Shown here one piece after another: positions 47,396 through 61,100 of a stretch of 64,000 nt of DNA. The notes under the pieces were generated by a model that was not told the DNA's origin, searched no databases, and saw only the letters and a list, made by a program, of their open reading frames with translations. The position numbers and the translations under genes were made by a program. This stretch comes from Ornithodoros turicata (lineage: Eukaryota; Arthropoda; Arachnida; Ixodida; Argasidae): NCBI RefSeq assembly GCF_037126465.1, contig NC_088201.1:21064550-21128549 (forward strand), given 5' to 3'. Position 1 is the stretch's first letter. Every line of letters starts with the position of its first letter.

Positions 47396-50300
47396 CGCCC
47401 CCAGACCCTTACCTTTTGATCACAACTAATGCTGGCATACAGCGTGCAAGTCTCAAGACACAGCATAGCCATTTCCTCTACAACAGCAATACCCTCCCTG
47501 TCGCTATAGATTTTCATCTGAAGGGGAATACAACAACAGTTTTTTGGAGCGACATAACTTTAGATCGTATAAGCGCAGCAGAAGTCGTGAATGACCGTAA
47601 GTAATTGTGATGGTTAATCGTTTAATTATGTAATTTACTTCGCTTTTAAAGTGCAGTGTATCGAGTGCACAGATTTAACTACTACTAGGCTGCTCCCCAA
47701 ATTGCGGGCACAGGAATGCTCTTGAGTTATGGTGGTTAGTGGTGGCTATAAGCAGTCCCGAACAGGCAGCAGTAAATGTTATCAGGGCATGGAGGCATTG
47801 AAGTCTTGTGGATCTGTATCACTTAAAACCTCACACGATGCACAACCTTCACTAAGGTGAGCAAATAAGTCCCATTATAGAAACACTACCCACGGTCCCA
47901 GGCAGGGGTGTAAACAGTACTGGCATGCAGCCAAAGATTTTTTATTTTTTATTTTATTTTTATACATACTGCAGGCCAATGCTTTGGCTCAAGCAGGAGA
48001 AGCTTAACATAACTCATGATACAACACAAACAAGTATGTTTATAACACTGTGCAATACTAACAACACATAACAACAATACGTTAACAAAATACCCTGAAA
48101 ACAGAAAGCTAAAACAAAAGGCGCTCCAAATTATTTGCAATGTTACTGGAGTAACTGTTGGGTAATGAATTCCAATCTTCTACTGTGCGTGGGAAGAAGT
48201 TGTACTTAAACACATTGGTTCTCGCAAAAATTGGGGTTAACAATTGTTCTCGCTGACTCTGCTGCATTCTTCCCACCACAGAAGGTCTTACACTGTCTGG
48301 TAACTGTAATGTAACCTTTCTTGAGAGAATGTTGTGAAGAAATCATAATCAACTTGGTTTCCAGAGGGCTTCTAATGTCGGAATGTTGTTCTCTTGCGTA
48401 ATCGAGGTTGGGGAGTCATTTCTTCTGTACTTCCCAAAGATCAACCAAGTCGCTTTCCTTTGTACGCGCTCAAGTTGTGTAATATCTCTTACTTGTTGGT
48501 AATATCTCTTGCTGCGTGTGGATCCCATACCACTGTTGCATAATCAAGTTTAGATCTCGCAACAGGATTAGCCGGTACAGTTTTCGTCCGTATTGTTGCA
48601 TTTTTAAGTTTGCTTTTTAATAAACCATAGTTATCCTAACGCTGAACTAGAGATATCAGAAATGTGTGCTAACCACGTTAGTTTGCTAGTAAGTGTTATC
48701 TCTAAATACTTGTTCTTATCTACCTAAGAAATTCTATACTTTTCAAGCGAGTAGGAGAACAATCTAGGTGATTTGTTTACACATAGGTTACACCCAGTTT
48801 ATCTTGAAACACTTCTTTGATTGCCCTGTTGCGTAAATCAAAATCCGTTTCTTTATCAATATCAGGAATGCCTAATACTATCAGATTAGACCTTCGGCTT
48901 TGATTCTCTCTAAGTTGACGAACTTATCCTGCTATCTTTTAACTATTTCTTTCATTTTTGCCATAGTCAAACTCAAAGTATCTACTCTGCTAGACTTCAC
49001 TTGAATCTCCTTTAAGTTAGCTTCAAAGTCATTCAAACGTATACCAAAGCTAGATATTCTAGCCTCAGTACTCTCCAGATGACATTTCAAACTTGCAATA
49101 TCAGCCCTGATAGCCTGCTGTCCTTCCATGATTGCCTGAAACATCTCCTCAACTGTTCGACTCAATATCACTGCAGATAAGCAGTTGGCACAAACAAAAG
49201 CAGTCATAAGCAATGTTCAAACAAGCACGTGGGCACGGCAAAACAACAAGGAAACTGTTATTACTGAGTAACTGTCAGTGACCTCTACGAAGAAGAAAAG
49301 ACGCACGTTAAGAGTCATGGTTCTGAAATATTTGCTGTGCCCACTGAAGATGCCTGGATGCAGCCTCGCCTTTATAGAAATAGAAGTAGAGGACGTCACA
49401 AACCCTTAAGTTGATAATAAAACCTGTGTGTTGACAATCACAAGGTCACTGCCAAAAATAACTGGCATTAGCCAGTATCGTGATCACATGCTGAAGGACT
49501 GGACGATCTTGTGTGTCTACCATGTGAAAAACCTAGAGAACTCGAAATTGCCGTGCTGCAGGGAAATTTCTGTAGGCAGCATCCCAGAGAATGTCCTGCT
49601 ATAAAGTTCACTGACTAGATCAGACAACTGATGGGCCTCACTGAGACATAAGCTGCAACGAAGGCTGAGAACAGCAGGAAATAGTGGAAAAGAACATTGC
49701 GCACAACTTTTGCTAACAAATGACAACCAAGATGATGATGATGATTATGCTGGAACAGATCGTTAATGCTCTGTTAAGTTCCACCTGCTTCATGGTACGC
49801 TGTTGTCTCCCACTCCGACAGGCTTAGAGAACGTTCGCACTGTCGTATCGGGAGGTTTGGATTCTGTAGAAGGGCTGGCGGTCGACTGGCTTGCTTGCAA
49901 TCTCTACTGGATTGAAAGCAAGTACCAAGAAATAGAGGTTGCCCACTGTGATGGGTCCCTGCGGACTTCTGTTGTTGGAGATGTGCAGCGTGCCCGCAGT
50001 CTGGCATTAGATCCGCGAGTAGGGTGAGTTACTCCTTGCATCTGCAACTACTACAAGATTTTTTTAGCAAAATATATGTACGATGAGTTTTGGTTGTTAG
50101 AGCAAGCTCCCATGTAGTGGTTCAAGGTCGCATCATAGCCTGACTGCCATGCTTGAATTAGTCTGTGCCATACGGGCTCATATTTTGATTTCTTTTTGCT
50201 CTGCAGGTTCCTGTTTTGGACAGACTGGGATGCAGAGAATCCTCGTATTGAAAGAAGTCACATGGATGGCAGTGGGCGGCAAGTTATTGCTTATGTGCAG

Positions 50301-53300
50301 CAGTATAGTAACGTTCCCAGAGCTTTGCCAAATGGTATTGCCCTGGATTATGAAGTGCAAAGAGTTTACTGGATTGATGCAAGGTATGCAAAGGTTGTTC
50401 GCACACATGATCATGAGGAAGTCAAGGAAGCAGAAAGTCCTGAGCATATGTCAGCGCCTTTTCTGAAAATTTGACTAAATTTTGGGGTTGACCAATAGTT
50501 AGAGGATACTTTATTATAGTGCACTGAAAAATGTATGTTCCTTCTTTGGAGTACATGTGAGGACATGTTTTGCAATATAATAAACTATCACAAAGGAAAC
50601 GCAGAGGCATTTGACATTGTGGGCATCCTGCATTGGCATATACTGTAATGACTTGTGGCTTTTTATCCAAACTATTTGACCAGCTGAAGTCTACGGTAAG
50701 TTAGGGGCCAGTAAATATTTGCGTAAGTTTGATGAGACAGAGGTGATGTTACAATGCTATGATGTGATGTTACATGATGATGTTATGATGCTACACTGCA
50801 ATGATGTTAACGTGGAGTCACTGGTTGCCGGATCAACAAAAAACCAGCGATTCACCCCAAACGTCCCAACACCCCAAACAGCCGTGGAGATCTCTGTCTC
50901 GTCGAATCCACACACAACATTTACTGCTGCTGATGTAAAAAGTGGTTTCTATTCTGCATTGCTGTTGACAGCAGCCTCATTTATATGAACTTGACAGGAG
51001 CGGATCGAGTTGACTAGCGGGTTGAGTCGAACCCGACCCGATGCTGTTGACATGAACTCACTCCAACTGGTGGCGATTGCCGCGGCACCTAGCGAGTCTG
51101 AGTGTCAAGCCTAGCCAGAGCGTGCCGATTCGAGTCAACTACCCCCTGCTGTCACGTTGACTCGGCTCGACGGGGTGTCAATACGACCCGACAATGTTCA
51201 CATGAGCAAGCCGAACACGACAACCCAACTCAACCCGCTTAAGTCGAGCTCATGTAAACGCGGCTATAGATACAGTGTCACAAAATGAATGTAGTCCTGG
51301 TAACGATCGCCCACACATGTATGGTTAGTACCTCTTGCTCCCACGGTATATCGTCATATTTTTCTTGAAAGGTCATCGTATTATAATCCTTGATTGAAGT
51401 TTGCTGTGGGATTTAAAAGAGTAGTGCAAGGCTTAAAATAGCAATCGGTTTTCGAACGCACTGGAACATCCGATCACTCAACAAGCGCAGAAAGTTGGGC
51501 TAGTTGGTGAGACAGCATACTGCAGATGGTGGGACGCGGAAGACAGGGACTGAAGGAAGCACACCTGCAATACATATTAGTTGCGAGTGACGCTTGTGTT
51601 TGTGTGCTTCCTTCAGTCCCTGTCTTCCGCGTCCCACCATCTGCAGTATCCGATCACTCAGCCTAGCACATCTGGTGCATGCACAGCAGAATGTTTGAAC
51701 TTGATGCATGTGGTGCTAACTTTCCTAGCTTAAAAAAAAGAAACTGGTATGTTGTATGTGAATGTACCAGAAGTTTTAAAAAGTTTGGTGTAACTGACAT
51801 GTGGAGTTTCTCGTTGTCGGCGATTATATTTTCCGAGGTATTACGAGGCTGGGCGAAGATGGGCGATAAAGAGAAAGCATCAGTGATGGCCAGTGGTTAG
51901 CTACATGTAGTTAAACTACACGTACTAGTTAAACTACCTGATTGTAGTTAAAAAGTAGTTATCAACTACTTGCAAAAATATAGTGGCAACTACTAGTTAA
52001 ACTACTATTTTGAGCAGTTAACTACAGTAGTTAGGTTACTGCAGGCGCCAACTACTTCAGATTTTGCTGCAAGCTTTACGGCACGATTGTGCTTCCGACT
52101 TTTACCTTGAGCTACTTGTTTGATGAGAATGGAGGTGCAGAGCAATTGTGCCGTGCATGTGTACTAAATCTTCACTTTTAATGCTTGTCTAGTGAAGCCT
52201 CATTTGTTGTGAAATAATTCTGTAACTTAGTTTATCACGTAGGCACAGAAAGAATCCCACCGCAAGCTTTGCATTTGACGATCGTAGCGACCTGCATAAT
52301 ACCTTGGTTATCGTCCTGGTGTGCACATAACCGCATAGGATGGCTATGTGATCGATCATCGTGGCTAGGCGAAAATATTTTACGGTCCACAGTGGTGCAA
52401 TCGGCAGCCACCACAATATTTGTGCGTGGTGCATTGATCTGTGACGAAGGAGCCTGAGTGTAAATCTTGTACATGGTCCGTCGTATGTTGTACGTTCCTT
52501 TATAGCGGAAGTTTTCACTCCATAGAAAATGTTTCCGTAACAAGCCCTTTTGTCCGCGCATAATATACAAGGGACAGGCGACGTAGGCACATGAGTATAT
52601 TTTAAATATCATCACTGCTTGTGATTCGTATCTAGGTGTCCAACAACACTACAAAGGATTGGTGTTGATGGACAACGTTAAGTAGTTATAGATGTAGTTA
52701 AAATACATTGCAGTAGTTAAAGAAGCAGTTTTAACTACTCCCCTGAAAAGTAGTTGAACTACTAGTTAAATTACTCCATCGCAAAGTAGTTAGTAGTTAT
52801 AGTTAAACTACTGTAGAAGTAGTTAGTGGCCATCACGGGAAAGCATGCTGTTATCTCACGACGTTATAAGAAAATTCAAACTTGTATCACTGTAATTTGG
52901 CTTTGCGCTAATTTTTTCCCTAGTTTCGGGAGGTTTCAAGAATTATAATCGCCGAAAACGAGAAACCCTACTTACCTGGGACCTCGTATATGAAAATGTA
53001 TGGTACTCTGGTTGCTGATATTCTACTAATAGAAAGTGTTCAAATGATTACAATATTAATTAAATTATAAGATGCTGTTTTTATGCACATGCGTCCCAGT
53101 CCCACAATATGTTAACTGCACAGGAATGACTGTCATCTTCATGCACGTCATTGGTAGAGTCAGTGCATCTCATATTGGTACTTTTGTTGTGGGGATTTAT
53201 AGGTGTACCTGCTATGCTAGTAAAAGGTAAAAAAAATTGTGTCATGTGAAGCAGCAAACACAGAAGCCTAGCACATGTTACTGTGACATCCGTTTCATTT

Positions 53301-56300
53301 GCTCATTCATTGCATCTGATGATAGCATTCTATTTCACCAGGTCAGGCTCAATCCACACCATCAGATATGACGGGTCTGACCATCGCAAAGTACTTGACA
53401 TAGCCAGATTTTCTCATCCATTCTCAGTGGATGTATTTAGCGACTATTTCTATTGGACAGATATCACCTATTCCAGTATCTTCAAGGTAGTCTTGTTTCC
53501 TTAGTGCATCTTCCAAACTCTGATGATGAGATAAATGCATTGTATTTGTAAATATTTCTACAGGCTAACAGATTTACACCAAATGCATCACAGGAGGAAG
53601 TTTTGCATTCAAGTATTCCATTTTATCAAGCAGCAATAGTTGACTCATCCCGACACCCTACGTGTAAGCTCGTGCTAGTCTTGCCGTACTTTGTTCTTGG
53701 AACTACAGCCGAACCTCGATATAACAAAACTCACAGGGAACACGATTTGTTTTGTTGTACCGCATATTTCGTTGTATCGAGCCTGACGTAGTACGGCAGC
53801 CAATTATGATATGGAATACAAGTTATTTCACTGTACCATGAATTTCGTTGTATACCATTTCGTTACATCGAAGTTTGGCTGTATTGAGACATAAAATCTC
53901 ATTTCATCAATCAAGTTCTATTTGCAGTGACACATCATCTCTAAAGAAGTGAACTGCCGTAATGTACTTTAAAAAGAAAACTGTGTTCACTGTGGACAAC
54001 ATTAGACATGCTTTCCAGATTTTCACTCTAGCCTTCCTTTGCAGCGAATGCTAAGAATGTGTGTGCACATAATAATGGCCACTGCAGTCATCTTTGTGTG
54101 TCTGACGCCAGCTTTCCACGATGCCTCTGTCCCTACGGCTTTGAGCTGTCATCCAACAAAAGGACTTGTGAAGGTATTTGTGTTTTGAAAACAGTGTTGT
54201 ATATCATTACAAATGCTGTCTGGTTAATGTACCTTATACATTAGGCTATACTTGTCTACTAAAAGCTTATATGCCGCCGTAACTACTAAGATGGTACACA
54301 CAGTGGAGTCATTCTTGTGAATTTTTTTTGCCTATGATTCCAAGCATCATGAAGTATGAAGAGAAAGTCTTGCAAGACCCTTTGCCTTTGTTTTTGCAAT
54401 CATATAAGCTCAGTGTACCATATACCTATGTCTTATTTAGCAATCAATGTTAATATGGCCTGTTGGTGCCTGTTGGTTAGCACCAGACTTGTACGTACCG
54501 TATTTTCCGGTGTATAACGCACACCCCTAAAAACGGGCCAAATTTGAAAAAAAGTTCCATGTATAACGCGCACCACATTGTTGCTACAAGCTTCGGTACT
54601 ACCACCAGTAAACACACAATAAACAATAAACCAAGGCGGTGTATATATGCACATGCTTTATTTGAAGCACATTTAGTCAAAGCCGTTAAACCCCCGATGC
54701 AACAGAGTCGGTGTCATACAGTATACTTCAGTCTCCTCTCCACTTTCGGTTTCGCGTCCCTTCTCAATCACGCCAGCCTTCGGAAATGAATTCAGGATTA
54801 TTGATCCTAAGCAGCATCATTAACTTTTTATGAAGCCCAGTGCCTTTTTGCCGGTTTTGTCAACTGGCCCTAAGAGATTTGGGAGAAAGTCAGCACACCC
54901 TGGAAGAGACTAGAATTTGTACGTCACCGATCTGAGAAAGAACTCTGCAGGAAAATATTTCCGTGTATAACCGCGCACCGTTAGATAACGCGCACGTCCT
55001 CTTCAGAGCACTTTTTTACTGTATAACGCGCGCGTGATACATCGGAAAATGCGGTAACTTAAGTATGTACTCTACTCAGGTTACTCTATCTTAAATACTT
55101 TTGGGAATAATTTGGTGTCTTACAAATACTATGCAACCTGTATTGCTTGTGTACCCCTGATTTTCGTGATTTTAGTGAATTGAAAAATTTGCAAATTTTT
55201 AAGTGTGCACAAAAATTTCGAGCAAAAATTGACACTTACAAGACAATGATACAATCGTAAATTTTATTTTCACACTTTGTTGCTGGTAAGCACTTTAACT
55301 GCTTTACAGCACAAGCGTGTGTTGTACCGCTTTAATTAAACATAGTGTGGGCAATCTAAGGCTTGTCACAAAGTGAGGCCATGGAGCCGCAAACTTTACC
55401 ATCTAGATTTCGTGAAATTTAGTGGCCGCGAATACGTGCCCAGTGTCCGATTCGCGAAAAATTGGGGTCGGGAAATTAAAGGGTTCTACGGTACTTTTAA
55501 AAGTCAGTATTTAGTATCTAACTTAAATACGTTTTGGAAGTAACTTGTACTCATTTCTTAAGTTACTCATAAGGTACCTAGTTTAATGTGTCTCTTTTTT
55601 TTCTTTTTTTAGACAAGAATGTTTAGAAAAAGATGAACGTCATGTGTTTTGCTTGGGTGCTATGCCACCTACATACTTATACATTTTGTGTCGCATGCAG
55701 CTCATATATTCCGGGGCAGCCCGGTCTTTCTGCAGAAAGGCGTAGCCTGGTGAACCTGGTAGCCTGGTGGTAGCCTGGTCCGCGGAGCGGACAGCACCTC
55801 AGGTTTAGTGGATATGCGGGAAAATGTGCTTGCCTGAAGGGCATGTTGGGAATGCTTGGGGTCTGTAGAAGCCAGGGGTGAAGACTGGTGCCTCACAGAG
55901 TTACAGCCAGCGAGGACTGCTACAAATGTTAATAATTGAGAGGAACACTACTGTAGTTGTAGTTGAAAGGAGTAGATGTAGTTTCAAGTCGCTACACGTT
56001 CATTTCGTGTGACCCTTCCTCTGAGCACAGCATCGGGTATCTGCACGAGCGACATTATCGGTTGGAAATGATGCCCGCGGAGGAGAGTGAGGAGAGTATG
56101 CACCATGAAGATATTGTGGGAAAATAAGAGTATCGAAATGAGCATCCATTTTTATCATTACTTTGTTTGTATTTCCTTGACGGCTTATTTCACATATTGT
56201 GGCTTGAAAGTAACAAATTACTTTTATGGGTATTTAGTATTATACTCAAATACTTTTCAAGGTAGAGTATTCATTGCTTTGTTCAGTTACCATTCACCTG

Positions 56301-58100
56301 ATACTCAGTAACTTAAATAGTTTTTTCTGAGTATGTTGTACAAGCGTGGTTAGCACACAATATCTGCTTACGGATGTCTTTTATGTCTCTTGCATGATGT
56401 GTTAGTTTTCCAACTACGATTTTCTAAATACACTTCCAAGCAGGGTGTCGAACCGAAAAATTTACGGGTTCAGTTCAGGTTCAGGGATGTTGGTTCGGTT
56501 CCAGTTCAGCTCCAGAACGCAGAAATAATGGTTGGAACCGGTTTATCGGGGTTCATAACGGCTCAGTGTATTGCAGAAAAAGTTGTGCCAACATTCTCTG
56601 GTAGTACGATAGAGTGTGCAGAACAGGATGCAAGCTCTCCCACGAACACCTTGAGTCAACAGCGTTGAGCTGATGGCCACACAAGCGCGCACACATGTTG
56701 TTGAACGTAAGCAGTCGAAGAAAGAATATGTTAGTAAAATAATGAGTACATCTTTTATTAGTATGGTTCCTACTTTTTGTGGTGCCCAGCTCGCCACAGG
56801 CCTACAGTGGGCGAATCAAGGTTGCCAAGAAATGAAAATACGTTTTGTACCACAACGTCAGAAACACGACTCGCAGCTGCGTCCTGACACAAAGCGCATG
56901 ACTAAAAGGATTACAAGCATTGTGTACCACATGTAGATGAAATTTGTGTACCATGTGTAGATGGAATTTTGAACAACAGTTGCAGCATATGAGGCAGTTT
57001 TAGCCCTCGACTCGGGTGTCCTTCATACCTTTCATATCATCCTTGTCCCTTATGGAAAAAATATAATGCTGAACCGGTTCGGAACAGTACTCCAGTAGTT
57101 CAGGTTCAGTTCCAAGATGGCAGAAAAATAGGGGTTCAGTTCGATTCGGGATAAAATAACTGTTCAGTTCTGGTTTTGAGTTCGGTTCCATTTTGACGCC
57201 CTGCCACCAAGCAATGTAACCAGGAACTCATGAGCGATCTGAGACGTTCATTGTACGTTCCTCACTGAACAACTCGAAAACCCTACTCAAATGATGTACA
57301 GTGCTGGACAAAAGTTTACGGAACACGCTGAGTGACACGCTCGCAGCGAAGGGGACTGTACGGACCTACAGACATGTGCCTAGGTAACCCAGTCGCCTGT
57401 TTCCAAGTCCGTGCGGTACCATTTGCTTCTAGCGTGTATCTCTGACGAAGGAATGCGCCAGAGTGTGTTCTGTAAACTTTTGTCCAGCACAGTACATGTA
57501 TTTTAACACAAATTTGAAAGCGCAAATGTCTGCACGCATTTCACGATACTAAAAAGTTTACAAGGAGGGTTGACAGCTCCCTTACCGTTGTACTATTGGG
57601 TCACATCAGTGTATACGGGCAAAAAGAAACTGCTTGTAACCTTTCTTCCTTTTTTTCCTTTTTAGCTCATGGTCAACTTCTAGTCTTTATTACCAAAGAA
57701 ACCCCTACAGCTCACTTTGTGTTTGCTATGGATCCCACACGCTGGGCATACCCAGCCCTGAAAATTAATGTGAGAAGATACTGTTTTCTGTTTCTGGTGT
57801 GGCTGGTTATGAGAGATTAATCCCCTAATATGTGCTTTTATTTGGGCGTGCAGGGCAGTGTCCTCTCTGCTGCTTTTGATGCTGTACACGATGTTCTGTA
57901 TTGGATCGATGGGCGCTCTGTCAAACGGCATAGATTAAAAGACGGTGTATCAGAGGCATTTGCAGAATTTGGTAAGCCTTTGGTCGTTTTGGAGAGAGTT
58001 AATATTCACGTGCAGTTCAACTAAATCCATATCTGCATATGCAAGTCTGCATTTGCACTACTACTATTTCTTTATTTGTGCCCTTTTCTGGTGCCACTCA

Positions 58101-58132
<32 letters not shown>

Positions 58133-61100
58133 GGGGGTGCTGCCATGGTTTTGCTTTATCATAACTCATGTTAGCAGTTTTCAAGCTCTCAGTTCCATAT
58201 TTTTGATGCAAAACCAGGGTTTTGAATTTTAGATTGATGTTTCGTGTAGAAATACCATCAGGCTGTGCAGTTACCAAACATAAGCATTTTTGCATTAGGT
58301 CCTAGGGTGAAGTTGACAGCACTGGCTCTCGACAGTCTTTCGAGAAACATATATTTGGGAAGCTCTGTGCAGCTGAACAGTGACATTCGTAACCACATCT
58401 CGGTGTGTTCTGTCGGCGATTGTGTCTGCAGCAACCTCATCTGGGACAAAGTGAAACATGTGGCAGGAATCGCTGTAGATCCTGTTGAGAGGTAAATAGT
58501 TCCAGCTTCTAGTGTAGCGTAGAGCTCTGCACGCGCCCAGGTCCTCGACCCGGCCCGCGGGCCAGGCATCATCATTGCTCTGTGCTCCAGGCCGGGCCCG
58601 CGCCGGCAAAATATGCCATGGCCAGGCTAGGGCTGGCAAACATGTCTCCGTGAGCCCAGCCTGGCCACACAGCGAATTCTTAGAGCCTGAAGGTTTATGG
58701 TTTTACCCGATTCTTCGCCGAATTTATACCCCAAATTGAAGGTTGCCTCTTTAGGGTGGATCTCGATTTTTACCCGGCAAATTACCATCACTGAGAGACA
58801 TCTGTAGGAATTCACACTAACTCGTTTGGCAGCAAATGCAGTTACATCACCATTTGTACCAAACCAGTACAGTTAGTTTGAGCAACTGAGCCCGATGTCT
58901 CCCCGAATTTGGCATACTGGAAGTTTTTCACCCGAATTTGCATGAATTTAGAGCACACGTTTAGTTAACCGATTTTTACCCCCCTCGAATTCAGAAAAAA
59001 ATATTTCCCGAAAACTTCAGGCTCTACTACTTCTGTACATTGCAGGACTATTAGGTAATATAATCATGTTGTATAAGGAAGCAGGAGACGTCCGTAAGGA
59101 TCGGTGTCAAAGCTTTTAATGACAGTAATGGCGGAAGAGAAGATTGAGGGCAGAAGCTCACGAGCTCCCGTGTTCCTGTAATCCTGTCGTCTTCCTTAAC
59201 ACATGTGTTTGCATCATTCTTGTGCATATACAAAAACAAACAAAGGACGCTGCATTTTGCATATGGTTTGACCCTCTAGAATCTCCTCAAGATTACTTCG
59301 CGTTGCTCATGACTCCTCACACCTTTCACAGTCAGGCTCGCAAAGTTTGATGAGAGGGGTAGCGATTGGAAGCAGGAGTCCTTGAACATCCTCTACCACC
59401 ACAAAACCTTGTAGTGTAACGATAATGCGCTTGTACGCGTCCGTTCTGGATTTTGGTCGCGCGCTGCTGCAGTGTTAAACTGCCAGTTGTAGTATGTTCT
59501 CTAGCGCTGTGCGAACATTCGAAATATTCTATATTTGAGCCGAATACAGCAGTCATGTATTCGACATTCGATCCAAATAGTATTTTGTCGAATACGTCGA
59601 ATATATTCGAGTCGTCGATCACCCACTGCAATGGCGTATGCATCTGGCGGTTTCGGTTTCTACAGTTATCTGGTAGTTACATACCTACTCTGCTGCACAG
59701 AATGTCCGCCTGGCCGCATAACTCACCCGCAAAAACAGCATCTGTGCTGCTCTCGTAGCTTTTCCATAAAATAACCAATGCTTCCCTGAAAACCTCAGTA
59801 TGCAGGGACTCCTTTCGCACACCTTGATATAATTAGTGCTCTTGCAGGCTCGTATTTTGGATGGAACGTGATCGTGCCAAGTCTGAACACGACTCGCTCA
59901 CTGTCAAGGTTGCTTCTCTGGATGGGTCTAATCAGAGGATGCTTTTGTCACGCACTGTGTTCAAAACAATGGCAACAAAAGGTGGGTTGTGTCATCGTTA
60001 CGTGCCATCGTGTATCTGAAAAATAATAATGTCGATGTCTTACCAAGGTCTCAGCGCAAACCCTCATAAAAGGGAGGTGTGCTGGGGGGACCTGAGTAAC
60101 AGCAGCGTGTCGTGCACGAAGTATTACTCGCCTCTATTGGTGCAAGAATATGCTGTACCTGAGGACACTTCTGGAGGAATGGAATTTACTTCATCTGGCG
60201 AAGAACTTGTGTATAGTGTTGCATCTGGTGCAGTTTACAGTCTGTCATCACAAGGAGTTCCAAACATCCTCTTCAATGCCACACAATCTTTAATTTACAT
60301 CAAGCACACTGGGATTGACACTTATTCTGAAAAGACAGGCAAGCTTCTGCATTTTCTTATGTCATTTGCTTTGGATAATCGAATTTGCTCACATGCATGT
60401 TACACTGTGTCGTTTAATTTTCCTTTAATTGCTCTTACTGCTGGATACAAATTCTCTGCTACGTATACTTAATGGACAGTCCAATTGTTCCGGGGCAAAC
60501 GTTCCTTGACCAGGCTCTCTGGTTGAAAACTCTAGCCAATCGCAGTGGCCTCTGATTAATGACAGTCTCTGCTTTATGTCCTTGCATAAATTGCAGTGTT
60601 GACAAGTGTGTGTTTCGAAGCACAGTTCCAGTTTTTTTTTTTCAAGAGATATTAGGTCTGTTTCACAAAGTTAAGAAATCTAAGCATTTTTAGCAATTTT
60701 TGAATGCTGTAAGAGATTTGATTAAAAAAAAAATTTAACTTGCTAAAGTTTACCATATAGATCTCAGGTAGACTCACACCAAAAAGAACCCAACCAAATT
60801 GAAACTACAGTGCGGACACTAGTAAGAAGGTGAATGAAACAATCTATTGTCTTCTTTCTTTCTCAATAGTTTCAAGCCATCCATGTCGAACGCTGGCAAC
60901 TCTGTGTCATGGTATCTGCATTCCCCAGAACAGCAACTACACATGTGTTCCCTTCGGTGGTTCACACGCTTTGCTCATCTTCCTCCAAAACCACCGGCCA
61001 GTGGCATATGCTGTGGGGTCAGACACATCGGCACCTCCACTGCTTTTGCAGGCTACGCTAAGTGAAATGATGATAGATGTTATCCATACGATAGCGGAAG

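Noticed and set aside
52189..52615. Minus-strand frames inside the hAT MITE as a host gene
   Set aside because: They lie wholly within the element and have no recognisable domain; kept only as a possible remnant of the parental element.
53700..53890. Continuation of the LRP exon past 53663
   Set aside because: A clear donor follows (T|GTAAGC), the next exon at 54045 completes the codon, and the sequence in between is a TA-flanked MITE.
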